64,000 nt of DNA from Azospirillum brasilense (GTDB lineage: Bacteria; Pseudomonadota; Alphaproteobacteria; Azospirillales; Azospirillaceae), in assembly GCF_003349955.1 (NCBI RefSeq), contig NZ_QLKQ01000023.1:1-64000 (forward strand), written 5' to 3'. A program made the translations under genes and the position numbers. The notes under the pieces are model-generated. The model ran no database searches. It worked only from the letters and a program-made list of their open reading frames with translations, and was not told where the DNA came from. Position 1 is the first letter of the stretch. Every line of letters begins with the position of its first letter. Shown one piece after another: positions 38,366-46,632 of this stretch.

Positions 38366-39999
38366 CCGCCGAGGCCGTCCCGAACCCCGGGAAAAAGCCG
38401 CCCGCCTCCAAGCCCGCCGGAGCCTTCGCGCCGCTGAGCAACCGGCTGTTCGCCGTGCTGTGGGTGGCGGCGGTGCTGGGCAACGTCGGCACCTTCATGC
38501 GCGACGTGGCGAGCGCGTGGCTGGTGCTCGACCTGTCGGGATCGCCGTCCACCGTCGCGCTGATCCAGGCGGCGGGCTCGCTGCCCATCTTCCTGCTGGC
38601 GATCCCGGCGGGGGTGCTGTCGGACATCATGGACCGGCGGCGGATGCTGATCGTCATCCAGTGCCTGCTCGCCTGCGTCAGCGCCGCGCTGATGATCCAG
38701 GCGTGGCTGGGCGTCGCCAGCGTCGCCTCCATCGCCGGATTGACCTTCCTCGGCGGCGTCGGGGCGGCGCTGATGGCGCCGGTCTGGCAATCCATCGTGC
38801 CGGAGCTGGTGCCGCGCGGCGAGCTGAAGGGCGCCGTCGCGCTGAACAGCCTGGGCATCAACATCGCCCGCGCCATCGGCCCGGCGGCGGGCGGCGCGAT
38901 CCTGGCCGCCGCCGGGGCCGCCGCCACCTACGCGGTGGATGTGAGTTCCTACATCATCGTCATCGCCGCCCTGCTGTGGTGGCGGCGCACCCCCGACCCC
39001 CGCGACGATCTGTCGGAGCAGTTCGGCGGCGCGCTGCGCGCCGGGCTGCGCTACGCCCGCGCCAGCAAGGAACTGCACCGCGTCTTCCTGCGCGCCGGCC
39101 TGTTCTTCGCCTGCGCCAGCGCCCTGTGGGCCCTGCTGCCCATCGTCGCCGGGCCGATGCTGGGCGGCGGACCGGGCTTCTACGGTCTGCTGCTCGGCGC
39201 CGTGGGGGCGGGGGCCATCGGCGGGGCGACCGTCCTGCCGCGCCTGCGCGAGCGTCTGGGGGCGGACGGCCTGATGCTGGCGGCGGCGCTGGTCACCGCC
39301 GTCGTCATGGGCATCCTCGCCCTGGCCCCGCCGCGCTGGCTGGCCCTGCCGGTCCTGCTGGGCGCCGGGGCGGCCTGGATCGCCGTGCTGACGACGCTGA
39401 GCGCCACCACCCAGGCGATCCTGCCCAACTGGGTGCGCGGGCGCGGGCTGGCGCTGTACCTGACCGTGTTCAACGGCGCCCTGACGGCGGGCAGCCTGGG
39501 CTGGGGCGCGCTGGCCGACGCCATCGGCGTTCCGGCCACCCTGTGGGTCAGCGCCGTCGGGCTGCTCGCCGTCGCGGTGCTGTCCCGCGCGGTGCCGCTG
39601 CCGGAGGGCGAGGCCGACCTCACCCCCTCCAACCATTGGCCGGAGCCGCTGACCGCCGAGCCGGTGCGCAACGATCGCGGCCCGGTGCTGATCACCATCG
39701 AGTACCGGGTGGCCGCCGCCGACCAGCACGCCTTCCATGCGGCGCTCCGCCGCCTGTCGGAGGCGCGGCGGCGGGACGGCGCCTACGCCTGGGGCGTCAG
39801 TCAGGATTCCGGCGATCCGGAACGGGTGCTGGAGTGGTTCTTTGTCGAATCCTGGGCCGAGCACCAGCGCCAGCACCGCCGCGTGTCCAACGCCGACGCG
39901 GACGTGCAGAAGGAGGCGTTGGCCTTCCACCGCGGTGACGGGCCGCCGCGGGTGTCGCACTTCCTGGCGCTGGAGCACCACGCGGGGCCGGCCTCGTGA
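38362..39999 (+). CDS. MFS transporter (EntS/MFS_3 type) with extra C-terminal domain
   Basis: A 545-residue protein. Residues about 25-420 form a 12-helix MFS_3 exporter, with NVGTFMRDVASAWLVLDLSG at the start and the cytoplasmic loop MDRRRMLIV. After the last helix (about residue 415) a soluble domain of about 110 residues follows: PVLITIEYRVAAADQHAFHAALRRLSEARRR and FFVESWAEHQRQHRRV. This resembles an antibiotic-biosynthesis-monooxygenase-like ferredoxin fold. Such fusions are known for this MFS group, though the role is unclear. The gene overlaps both neighbours by 4 nt. Confidence 0.9.
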   Translation: MTAEAVPNPGKKPPASKPAGAFAPLSNRLFAVLWVAAVLGNVGTFMRDVASAWLVLDLSGSPSTVALIQAAGSLPIFLLAIPAGVLSDIMDRRRMLIVIQCLLACVSAALMIQAWLGVASVASIAGLTFLGGVGAALMAPVWQSIVPELVPRGELKGAVALNSLGINIARAIGPAAGGAILAAAGAAATYAVDVSSYIIVIAALLWWRRTPDPRDDLSEQFGGALRAGLRYARASKELHRVFLRAGLFFACASALWALLPIVAGPMLGGGPGFYGLLLGAVGAGAIGGATVLPRLRERLGADGLMLAAALVTAVVMGILALAPPRWLALPVLLGAGAAWIAVLTTLSATTQAILPNWVRGRGLALYLTVFNGALTAGSLGWGALADAIGVPATLWVSAVGLLAVAVLSRAVPLPEGEADLTPSNHWPEPLTAEPVRNDRGPVLITIEYRVAAADQHAFHAALRRLSEARRRDGAYAWGVSQDSGDPERVLEWFFVESWAEHQRQHRRVSNADADVQKEALAFHRGDGPPRVSHFLALEHHAGPAS

Positions 40000-41384
40000 G
40001 GCGCTGGCGCGGGGTGCTGGTCGCGGCTCTGCTGCTGCCGTCCGCCCCGGCCCCAGCGGAGACGCCGCCGCCCCTCACCAACACCCGCTACGACGAGGAC
40101 TACCGCTACCTCCTCGACCCCGCGGCGGGCAGCGGCGCCTTTTGGGAGCGCTTCAAGGCGATCCCGCTCACGCCCGGCGGCACGGTCTCCCTGTCCAGCG
40201 GACTGGAGGCGCGGCTGCGCGGCGAGGCGGTGCGCAACAGTGGCTGGGGGCAGGACGAGCCGAGGAACGACGCCTACGGCCTGTGGCGCCTGCTGCCCTA
40301 CGCCGATCTGCGCGCCGGGTCGGCCCTGCGCGTCTTCGGGCAACTGATCATGGCCGGCTCGGCGGGGAAGCTCGGGCCGGAGGGGGCGCCGGACGTCGAC
40401 CGCGCCGACCTGCTGCAGGGCTTCGCCGACCTCTCCGTCCCGCTGGGGGGCGCGCAGGGCACGCTGCGGGCGGGGCGGCAAATGCTCGCCTACGGGTCGG
40501 AGCGGTTGATCAGTTTGCGCTACGGCGCCAACGTGCCGCGCGCCTTCGACGCGGTGACCGGCATCTTGCGGTCCGGCCCCTGGCGGGTGGACGGCTTCCT
40601 CGGCCGCCCGGTCCGCGCGGCGCCGGACCTGTTCGATGACCGGCGCGACGGCGGGCGCTCCGCCTGGGGGCTGTACGCCACGCGCGGCGCGGGCGCGGGC
40701 TGGGGCACGGGGTTGGACGCCTACTATATCGGCTACGGCAACCGGGCGGCGTCCTTCGAGGGCGGGCAGGGGCGGGAGGAGCGGCACACACTGGGCACCC
40801 GCCTGTTCGGCAAGGCCGACGGCTGGGACTGGAACTGGGAGGCGATGCTCCAGACCGGGCGCATTGACGGGGAAACCATTGCCGCCTGGTCGATCGCCAG
40901 CGACACCGGACACCGTTGGGAGAGTGTCCCGCTGCGCCCGCGGCTCGGGCTGAAGGCCAACATCGCCAGCGGCGACCGCGATCCCGGCGACGGGCGGCTG
41001 GGCACCTTCAATCCCCTCTTCCCTCGCGCGAAGTATTTCGGGGAGCTGACTCCGGTCGGGCCGCTGAACCTGATGAACCTGCATCCCTCCGTGGATGTGG
41101 CGCTGTCGGACGACTTCAGCCTGTCCGCCTCGGCCATCGCCTATTGGCGGATGAGCCTGGAGGACGGCGTCTACGACCTGTCGGGGAACCTTCTGCGCTC
41201 CGGCGCCGGGTCGCGGTCGCGCCACATCGGCACGCAGGGGGAGCTTGTTCTGTCCTACGCCGCCGGCCGCACGGTCGAGGGGTTGCTGTCCTACTCGCTG
41301 TTCCGGCCCGGCGCCTTCCTTCAGGACACCGGCCCCGCGAAGACGATCCACTTCGTCGGGATGGAGGCGGTGTTCAAATTCTGA
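39996..41384 (+). CDS. Alginate-export-type outer membrane porin
   Basis: A 462-residue beta-barrel protein. A signal peptide (WRGVLVAALLLPSAPAPAE) is followed by the Alginate_exp domain with LEARLRGEAVRNSGWG, DLRAGSALRVFGQL, GRQMLAYGSERLIS and RYGANVPRAFDA. It ends MEAVFKF, a typical outer-membrane C-terminal strand ending in Phe. The start codon is GTG 39996, overlapping the MFS stop as GTGA. Relatives take up or release small organic acids and polymers. It completes the operon with an outer-membrane gate. Confidence 0.9.
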   Translation: MRRWRGVLVAALLLPSAPAPAETPPPLTNTRYDEDYRYLLDPAAGSGAFWERFKAIPLTPGGTVSLSSGLEARLRGEAVRNSGWGQDEPRNDAYGLWRLLPYADLRAGSALRVFGQLIMAGSAGKLGPEGAPDVDRADLLQGFADLSVPLGGAQGTLRAGRQMLAYGSERLISLRYGANVPRAFDAVTGILRSGPWRVDGFLGRPVRAAPDLFDDRRDGGRSAWGLYATRGAGAGWGTGLDAYYIGYGNRAASFEGGQGREERHTLGTRLFGKADGWDWNWEAMLQTGRIDGETIAAWSIASDTGHRWESVPLRPRLGLKANIASGDRDPGDGRLGTFNPLFPRAKYFGELTPVGPLNLMNLHPSVDVALSDDFSLSASAIAYWRMSLEDGVYDLSGNLLRSGAGSRSRHIGTQGELVLSYAAGRTVEGLLSYSLFRPGAFLQDTGPAKTIHFVGMEAVFKF

Positions 41385-41570
41385 CCCTTCCGGGTGACGG
41401 CGGCCCTCCGCCGGACGGGTCGAGGGAGCGAACATACGGTAAGTTGCACCCGCCAGCGGGGCGGGGATGCGGAACATCCGCGCGACCGCGCCGTTCCAGC
41501 GCCCGAACCGGACCAAAGCGAACCGGCCATAGGCCCGGAAGCCGGTCCCAGAAGAGGTGGAGGCGATCCC

Positions 41571-42176
41571 ATGAAACACCAGACCCATGCCGTCCTGGCC
41601 GTGTTCCTGACCGGCGCGGTCCTTACCGGCTGCGCGCCGGCGTCCGAGACCGCGCCGCCGTCCGCCGTCCTGGCTCCGGCGAGCATCGAGCCCACGCCGC
41701 GGCTGTCCATGGTCGAGAACGTCCGCTCAACCGCCAAGGTGCGCGGTGTCGACAAGGCGGCGCGGACGGTGATCCTGCAATTCCAGGACGGGCGGGAGGA
41801 GGCGGTGACCGCCGGCACCGCCGTGCGGAACTTCGACCGCATCAAGGTCGGCGACACCGTGCAGATCGAGTACGCCCGCCTGACCAACATCGTCACCCAG
41901 CCGCCGAACGGCGGGCCGGGCGCCACGCAACGCAGCAGCACGGACCGCGCGGCGGTCGGCGAGATGCCGCACGCGTCGGCGATCACCACCACCCGGGTGA
42001 CCGAGGTCGTCGAGGCCATCGACCTCAACCGGCGGACGGTCACGCTGCGCGGGCCGCAGGGGCGCGTGCGCACGGTTCCGGTGCCGCCGGATGTGCAGGG
42101 GCTGGAGACGGTGAAGCCCGGCGACGAGGTGGTGATCAGCCGGACGGAGGCCGCCACGGTCACCGTGATGCGATGA
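41571..42176 (+). CDS. Putative lipoprotein
   Basis: A 201-residue protein with a lipoprotein signal peptide ending LTGC (Cys21). The mature part contains two similar beta-rich units: AKVRGVDKAARTVILQFQDG and EVVEAIDLNRRTVTLRGPQG, each followed by a V/I-K-x-GD segment (FDRIKVGDTVQI, ETVKPGDEVVI). This looks like an internal duplication of an OB-like module. Start is ATG 41571 with AGGTGGAGG upstream. Function unknown. Confidence 0.8.
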   Translation: MKHQTHAVLAVFLTGAVLTGCAPASETAPPSAVLAPASIEPTPRLSMVENVRSTAKVRGVDKAARTVILQFQDGREEAVTAGTAVRNFDRIKVGDTVQIEYARLTNIVTQPPNGGPGATQRSSTDRAAVGEMPHASAITTTRVTEVVEAIDLNRRTVTLRGPQGRVRTVPVPPDVQGLETVKPGDEVVISRTEAATVTVMR

Positions 42177-42211
42177 GGGGGAGTTTGAGAAAGGCCACCG
42201 ATGAGGGAAGG

Positions 42212-42288
<77 letters not shown>

Positions 42289-42292
42289 AATA

Positions 42293-42368
42293 TGGCTCCG
42301 GATGCTGGACTCGAACCAGCGACACGCGGATTAACAGTCCGCTGCTCTACCGACTGAGCTAATCCGGA
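42293..42368 (-). tRNA. tRNA-Asn(GTT)
   Basis: A complete 76-nt cloverleaf with encoded CCA. The acceptor stem pairs TCCGGAT with ATCCGGA; the anticodon loop is CTGTTAA, giving GTT. It lies 4 nt upstream of tRNA-Asp on the same strand, so the pair is probably one transcript. Confidence 0.97.
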
Positions 42369-42581
42369 ACGGAGGCCGGCTTATAAGCCCCTTTCCGGGG
42401 GCTGGCAAGGGGAAAACGAACGGGCGACGGGATTTTCCGTCCGGCAGCCGGGGCGGCGATGCGGGGCCGTGACAATGGGGCCGAAATGTGGCGAAGCCCT
42501 CGCGCGCCGGTTGACAGAGGGCGCGGCTTTCGCTTCCTTCCGGCCCCGGTTCCCGTCATCTGCCGCTGGTCCCCGTTCCCC

Positions 42582-43160
42582 ATGTCCAAGGTCGTTCCCT
42601 TCGCCCAGGCGCGCGAAGCCCTCCTCGCCCGCCTCACCGAACAGCTTCCCCCCTCCACCGAGTGGGCCGGGCGTCTGATGCTGATGCCGGACGGCAACCG
42701 GGTGGAGCCGATGCCCGCGACCGACGCGGTCGAGGTGCTGCGCGCCTTCCGCGCCGGGCTGGGCGAGGCCATCGGCGCCGCCCCCTGCTCGGTCGGCGGC
42801 ATGTGGGTGTCGCGGGAGGACTGTCTGGACTGGGATGGGCTGCTGGCCCCGCTGGCGGTGGCTGCCGGCTATGTGGTGGCCGGGGCGACCGGGGGCGCCG
42901 GCCTGTCGGTGGAACTGTTCCGCTGCAAGGGCGCGCTGGCCGGCTGGGGCGTGCGCGGCCTGCGCGGGGAGCCGGCGGTGGCCCGGTCCGCCGGCTACGC
43001 CGTGGTGATGGTCAGCCGCCGCCCGGACGACCAGGAGATCGTCCTGGACCGCGTGATGGACACCTTCGGCTTCGTGATGCGCAGCCAGGGCGAGCCGGTG
43101 GTGGAGACGGGCGACCTGAACGCCCGGCTGGCGCGCCGGGCCTGTCCGCTGCGGCGATAG
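42582..43160 (+). CDS. Hypothetical protein
   Basis: A 192-residue soluble protein starting MSKVVPFAQAREALLARLTE. I recognise no domain. Residues 85-135 are Gly/Ala/Val-rich and may form a small beta core. ATG 42582 gives the most natural N-terminus, but a clear Shine-Dalgarno is lacking. It ends 4 nt before the stop of a convergent small gene. Confidence 0.65.
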   Translation: MSKVVPFAQAREALLARLTEQLPPSTEWAGRLMLMPDGNRVEPMPATDAVEVLRAFRAGLGEAIGAAPCSVGGMWVSREDCLDWDGLLAPLAVAAGYVVAGATGGAGLSVELFRCKGALAGWGVRGLRGEPAVARSAGYAVVMVSRRPDDQEIVLDRVMDTFGFVMRSQGEPVVETGDLNARLARRACPLRR

Positions 43161-43164
43161 GCGG

Positions 43165-43371
43165 TCAGCGGTTCGGCGCGTCGGCCTGGACGATGCGGGT
43201 GACGGTCTGCAGACGCTGCACGTCGCGCACTTCCAGAACGATGCCCAGGTTCAGCGCGGCGAGCGTGTCCACCAGGGATCGCATGCTGTCCCGCACCCGC
43301 TCCAACGCGTCGGGGCCATGGTCCGATTCGCTGCCGAGGGAACTGACGAAGGCACTGATTTCCAACTGCAT
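43165..43371 (-). CDS. Small hypothetical protein
   Basis: A 68-residue protein with a long amphipathic helix (ALERVRDSMRSLVDTLAALN) followed by two strands (LGIVLEVRDV and TVTRIVQAD). A GGCGGAG element lies upstream of ATG 43371 but rather far away. It is convergent with the 42582 gene. No known family. Confidence 0.5.
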   Translation of the reverse strand: MQLEISAFVSSLGSESDHGPDALERVRDSMRSLVDTLAALNLGIVLEVRDVQRLQTVTRIVQADAPNR

Positions 43372-43485
43372 TTACGCCCGGCTCCGCCTGTGTGATGGCT
43401 GTTGTCCCGCAAGGCGTTACTCCGATCCGCGCGCTCGCGTCCATCGGGCTTGCGCCATAGGCCGCCGGGCGAAGCCCCCTGCCCA

Positions 43486-44484
43486 CTAGGCCGAAGGGCG
43501 GCGGAAGCGCATGGGTTCGCCGAAGCCGGGGATGGCGAAATGGCCGGGGTCGACCGCCTGCTCCGCCAGCGCGTGGTGCAGCGCCCGGATGGGAGCGTCG
43601 ATGCCCTCGGCGGTCAGCTGGAAGGTGCCGAAATGCATGGCGACGCTGTGCCGCGCCCCCAGGTCGCGGTGCGCTCGCACGGCGTCGGCCGGGTTCATGT
43701 GCTGGGCGGCCATGAACCAGCGCGGTTCGTAGGCGCCGATCGGCAGCAGGGCGACGTCGATGGCGCCGAACCGCCGCCCGATCTCCCGGAAATGTGGGCA
43801 ATAGCCGCTGTCGCCCGCGAAATAGACGGCGGCCTCCGGCGTTTCGACCACGAAGCCGCCCCACAGGGTCCGGCGCCGGTCGAAGGGCGTGCGGGCGGAC
43901 CAGTGCTGCGCCGGGACGAAGGTGATCCGGGTGCCGTGCGGGCCGGGCAGGCTGTCCCACCAGTCCAGTTCATGCACCGCGTCGAAGCCGGCCCGGCGCA
44001 TCATCGGCCCGTTGCCGAGCCCCGTCATCACCTGCGGAACGCCGCGCCGCCGCGCCAGATGGCGCAGCGTTGGGGCGTCGAGATGGTCGTAGTGGTTGTG
44101 GCTGAGCAGCACCGCGTCGATGGCCGGCAGATCCTCCATGCGCACCGCGGGCGGGCGCACCCGCTTCGGCCCCAGCCGCCCGAAGGGGCCGGCGTGGTCG
44201 GAATAGACGGGGTCGGTCAGGAAGGCCGCTCCACCGATCTGGATGAGGAAGGTCGCCTGCCCGATGAAGGTGACCGCCACCTCGCCGCGCGCCGGGGTGA
44301 CGGCACGGAAAGGGCGGGGCGGTTGCGGGTCCGGCGGCGTCCAGCGCGGGCCGCGCGCCTTGTAGAGCCGCCACAGCTCGCGCGGGCTTTTGTCCGTGTC
44401 GGCGTGGGGGTTGAAGAAACGGCGCCCGTCCCAGTGGTCGGACGGGACGGCGGGAAAGCGGGGCTGGCTGTCGTCGCGCGGCAT
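43486..44484 (-). CDS. MBL-fold metallohydrolase (NAPE-PLD/UlaG-like)
   Basis: A 332-residue enzyme. It has the metallo-beta-lactamase signature LLSHNHYDHLD (H-x-H-x-D-H), AGDSGYCPHF for the bridging Asp, and a late His ligand in SVAMHFGTFQL. The lead FFNPHADTDKSPRELWRLYKARG and PAQHWSARTPFDRRRTLWGGF are typical of the N-acyl-phosphatidylethanolamine phospholipase D-like group. It should be a two-zinc hydrolase; the substrate may be a phosphodiester lipid. No signal peptide is visible. Confidence 0.9.
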   Translation of the reverse strand: MPRDDSQPRFPAVPSDHWDGRRFFNPHADTDKSPRELWRLYKARGPRWTPPDPQPPRPFRAVTPARGEVAVTFIGQATFLIQIGGAAFLTDPVYSDHAGPFGRLGPKRVRPPAVRMEDLPAIDAVLLSHNHYDHLDAPTLRHLARRRGVPQVMTGLGNGPMMRRAGFDAVHELDWWDSLPGPHGTRITFVPAQHWSARTPFDRRRTLWGGFVVETPEAAVYFAGDSGYCPHFREIGRRFGAIDVALLPIGAYEPRWFMAAQHMNPADAVRAHRDLGARHSVAMHFGTFQLTAEGIDAPIRALHHALAEQAVDPGHFAIPGFGEPMRFRRPSA

Positions 44485-44730
44485 GACACCAGAAGTGGGG
44501 TGGTGCGGCGGCCTTGGCTAGGCCGCCGCCTGCCGCGATGCGGCAAGAATTTCGGGTCCGCGCAGCAAACAGTTTCCAGGGCGGAATGTCTGATGATTAA
44601 AGCATTGAAAGCGTTGCATTTTTTGGGGTCTGCCCTGCAAGAAGCGCGCGTGTGGTATTAGGTATACCAGGGCATATTGATCTCAACGAACAACACCCCC
44701 GATAACGCCTCCCAACGATTGGAGACCATC

Positions 44731-44868
44731 ATGAACAGCTCGACCTACAGCCACATCGGCAACGACCGCGCCCAGTCCTCCGCCCTCCAGGCCGTCCGCG
44801 AGTTCCTCGCCGCCTGGCTGCGCGCGACCCCGGCCTACATCGTGTATCGTGCCCTCAACGAGCGCTGA
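44731..44868 (+). CDS. Small hypothetical protein
   Basis: A 45-residue protein (ATG 44731, with GGAG upstream) ending in an amphipathic helix AVREFLAAWLRATPAYIVY. Size and the helix recall small DUF1127-like proteins, but the Arg-rich signature of that family is absent. The upstream 246-bp gap contains a TTAGGTATACC stretch at about 44655, which might belong to its promoter. It is followed by a GC-rich GGGGGGCGG...CGCCCCCCG hairpin (44878-44903) that could end the transcript. Confidence 0.5.
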   Translation: MNSSTYSHIGNDRAQSSALQAVREFLAAWLRATPAYIVYRALNER

Positions 44869-44932
44869 TTGTGAAACGGGGGGCGGCCCAGCGGTCGCCC
44901 CCCGTGTTGTATTGAAACCGTTGCATCCCGGT

Positions 44933-45574
44933 TCAGGATGCCGGCGTGAAGTTCCGACTCCAGACCGCTTCCAGGGTCGGCAGGGTCAGCGCCCGCTCCG
45001 CCACGGCCGACAACTTCGGGCAATGCTCCGCGAACCAAGCGCGGCGGGGCCGCCAGTGCACCATCGCCCCGACGTAAATGTCGAGCGCGCTGAAGCGCTC
45101 CCCCAGCACCCACGGGCCATCACCCAGCTGAGATTCCAGCCAGAGCCACAGCGTCTTGCGGTGTTCCACCATCGCCGCGCCGAGCGTCTCCGGAGCCTCC
45201 GTCACCCAGCGCTTCGGATAGTCGCCGTAGGTGAAGGTCGGGTAGATGTTGGCCACCAGCCAGACCAGCAGCCGCAGGAAGGCCGCGCGCTCCGGCGAGT
45301 CCGGCAGCGGGGCCAGTCCGGCGTCCGGGTGCCGTTCGGCCAGCAGCAGCGCGATGGCCGCGCTTTCCGTCATCACCGTCCCATCCGGCAGGACAAGCGT
45401 TGGAATCTGCCCCAGCGGGTTCAGCGCCAGCAGCCGCTGCCGCGCCGCGCCCGGCGCGTCGAAACCCGCGACGTCCTCGAAGACGAAGGGGACGCCGCAC
45501 TGGACCAGCATCGCTTCCGTCAGGACGGACCCCCAGCCGGGGGCCCCATAAAGCCTGTAACCCGCTCCGCTCAT
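44933..45574 (-). CDS. Glutathione S-transferase family protein
   Basis: A 213-residue protein. The thioredoxin-like N-terminal half has the NPLGQIPTLVLPDG motif with the cis-Pro, then TESAAIALLLAERHP; the helical C-terminal half has LGERFSALDIYVGAM with the N-capping box. The first residues RLYGAPGWGSV contain the candidate catalytic Ser. It overlaps the LysR gene as ATGA, so the two are co-transcribed. Confidence 0.9.
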   Translation of the reverse strand: MSGAGYRLYGAPGWGSVLTEAMLVQCGVPFVFEDVAGFDAPGAARQRLLALNPLGQIPTLVLPDGTVMTESAAIALLLAERHPDAGLAPLPDSPERAAFLRLLVWLVANIYPTFTYGDYPKRWVTEAPETLGAAMVEHRKTLWLWLESQLGDGPWVLGERFSALDIYVGAMVHWRPRRAWFAEHCPKLSAVAERALTLPTLEAVWSRNFTPAS

Positions 45575-46509
45575 TCCCGATCCCTCCCGTCCTGGGGTGC
45601 CTGTTCCGCCGCCAAAGCCCAGAAGGCTTCCGCCGCCGGGCTCTGGCGGGCGCGCGGGCGGTAGAGCCGCACCTCGACCGCGATTTCCCAACCCGCCCCG
45701 CCGGCCCGCACCAGCCGTCCCTGCGCCAGATCCTCGCCGATCAGGCTGTCCGGCAGCCACGCCACGCCGCGGCCGTCGCGGGCCAGCGTGCGCAGCACCG
45801 CGGCGAGGTGCGAGGTGAAGACGGTATCGAGCGCCAGCGGCGCCGGAAAGCCGCCGCGCGCCGCCGTGACGATGCGTCCCATGCCCGATTCCGGGCTGTA
45901 GGCGAGATGGGGCAGGGCGACCCCGCCGCTGGACACAGCCCCACCCGACAATGGGTACCGGGGGGCACCGGACCCGTCGGGCGCACAGACCGGCACCAAG
46001 CGATCGCTCCCCACCGCGGTCGAGCGGAAGGCCCCGGCCTCCAGCCGGGAGGGGGCCGCCGCATGGGCGTGGCAGAGCAGGAACTGCGCCTGCCCCTGAG
46101 TCATCACCTGCTCGCAGGCCTGCATGCTGTCGGACAGCAGATGGATGGCGCCCAGCCGCGCCTGTCCCTCCAGCCGGCTCAGCCAAGTCGGGAAGAAGGT
46201 CAGCGACAGCGCGTGCGTCGCCGCGAAGCGCAGCGTCGTGGCCGCCGCGCCCCCGGCCAGCCGTGCCTCCTCCCGCCCCTGCAGAAGGCGGCGCACCGTC
46301 TCGTCGGCGAAGGGACGGAAGCGGCGTCCGGCCTCGGTCAGCCCGACCGGCTGGGTGCTGCGGTCGAACAGCGGCGTGCCGGTCCAGTCCTCCAGCGCGC
46401 GGATGCGGCGGCTGAAGGCCGGCTGGGTCAGGTTGCGTCCCTCCGCCGCGCGGGAGAAGTTGCCGCACTCCGCCAGGGCGAGGAAATCCTCGAGCCAGTT
46501 CAGTTCCAT
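45571..46509 (-). CDS. LysR-family transcriptional regulator
   Basis: A 312-residue LysR regulator. The winged HTH is in LNWLEDFLALAECGNFSRAA...QPAFSRRIRALEDWTGTPLFDR. The remaining part is a periplasmic-binding-protein-like effector domain. ATG 46509 gives the standard N-terminus MELNWLEDFL. It is divergent from D(-)-tartrate dehydratase, starts 123 bp apart, and so probably controls that gene along with itself and the GST gene. Confidence 0.92.
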   Translation of the reverse strand: MELNWLEDFLALAECGNFSRAAEGRNLTQPAFSRRIRALEDWTGTPLFDRSTQPVGLTEAGRRFRPFADETVRRLLQGREEARLAGGAAATTLRFAATHALSLTFFPTWLSRLEGQARLGAIHLLSDSMQACEQVMTQGQAQFLLCHAHAAAPSRLEAGAFRSTAVGSDRLVPVCAPDGSGAPRYPLSGGAVSSGGVALPHLAYSPESGMGRIVTAARGGFPAPLALDTVFTSHLAAVLRTLARDGRGVAWLPDSLIGEDLAQGRLVRAGGAGWEIAVEVRLYRPRARQSPAAEAFWALAAEQAPQDGRDRE

Positions 46510-46532
46510 CGGTGACTCTTCAGCCCATGCCG

Positions 46533-46542
46533 GATGCGCATC
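46533..46542. promoter_or_regulatory. Palindrome in the LysR/tartrate dehydratase intergenic region
   Basis: GATGCGCATC, a perfect 10-bp palindrome 24 bp before the LysR start and 91 bp before the dehydratase start. A possible LysR-binding core, though the usual T-N11-A spacing is not clear. Confidence 0.35.
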
Positions 46543-46632
46543 ACGCGATTTGAAACTGGCATTGGCCCGGCGGTCCCGTCCATCCCTATCCTGCGGCCCA
46601 GGGCATCGGAAAAGCCAAAGGGAAGCAGCGCC

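Noticed and set aside
44731..44868. Assignment of the 45-aa protein to DUF1127.
   Set aside because: The Arg-rich W-x-x-R-R-x-x-R signature and the C-terminal D-I-G motif are missing.
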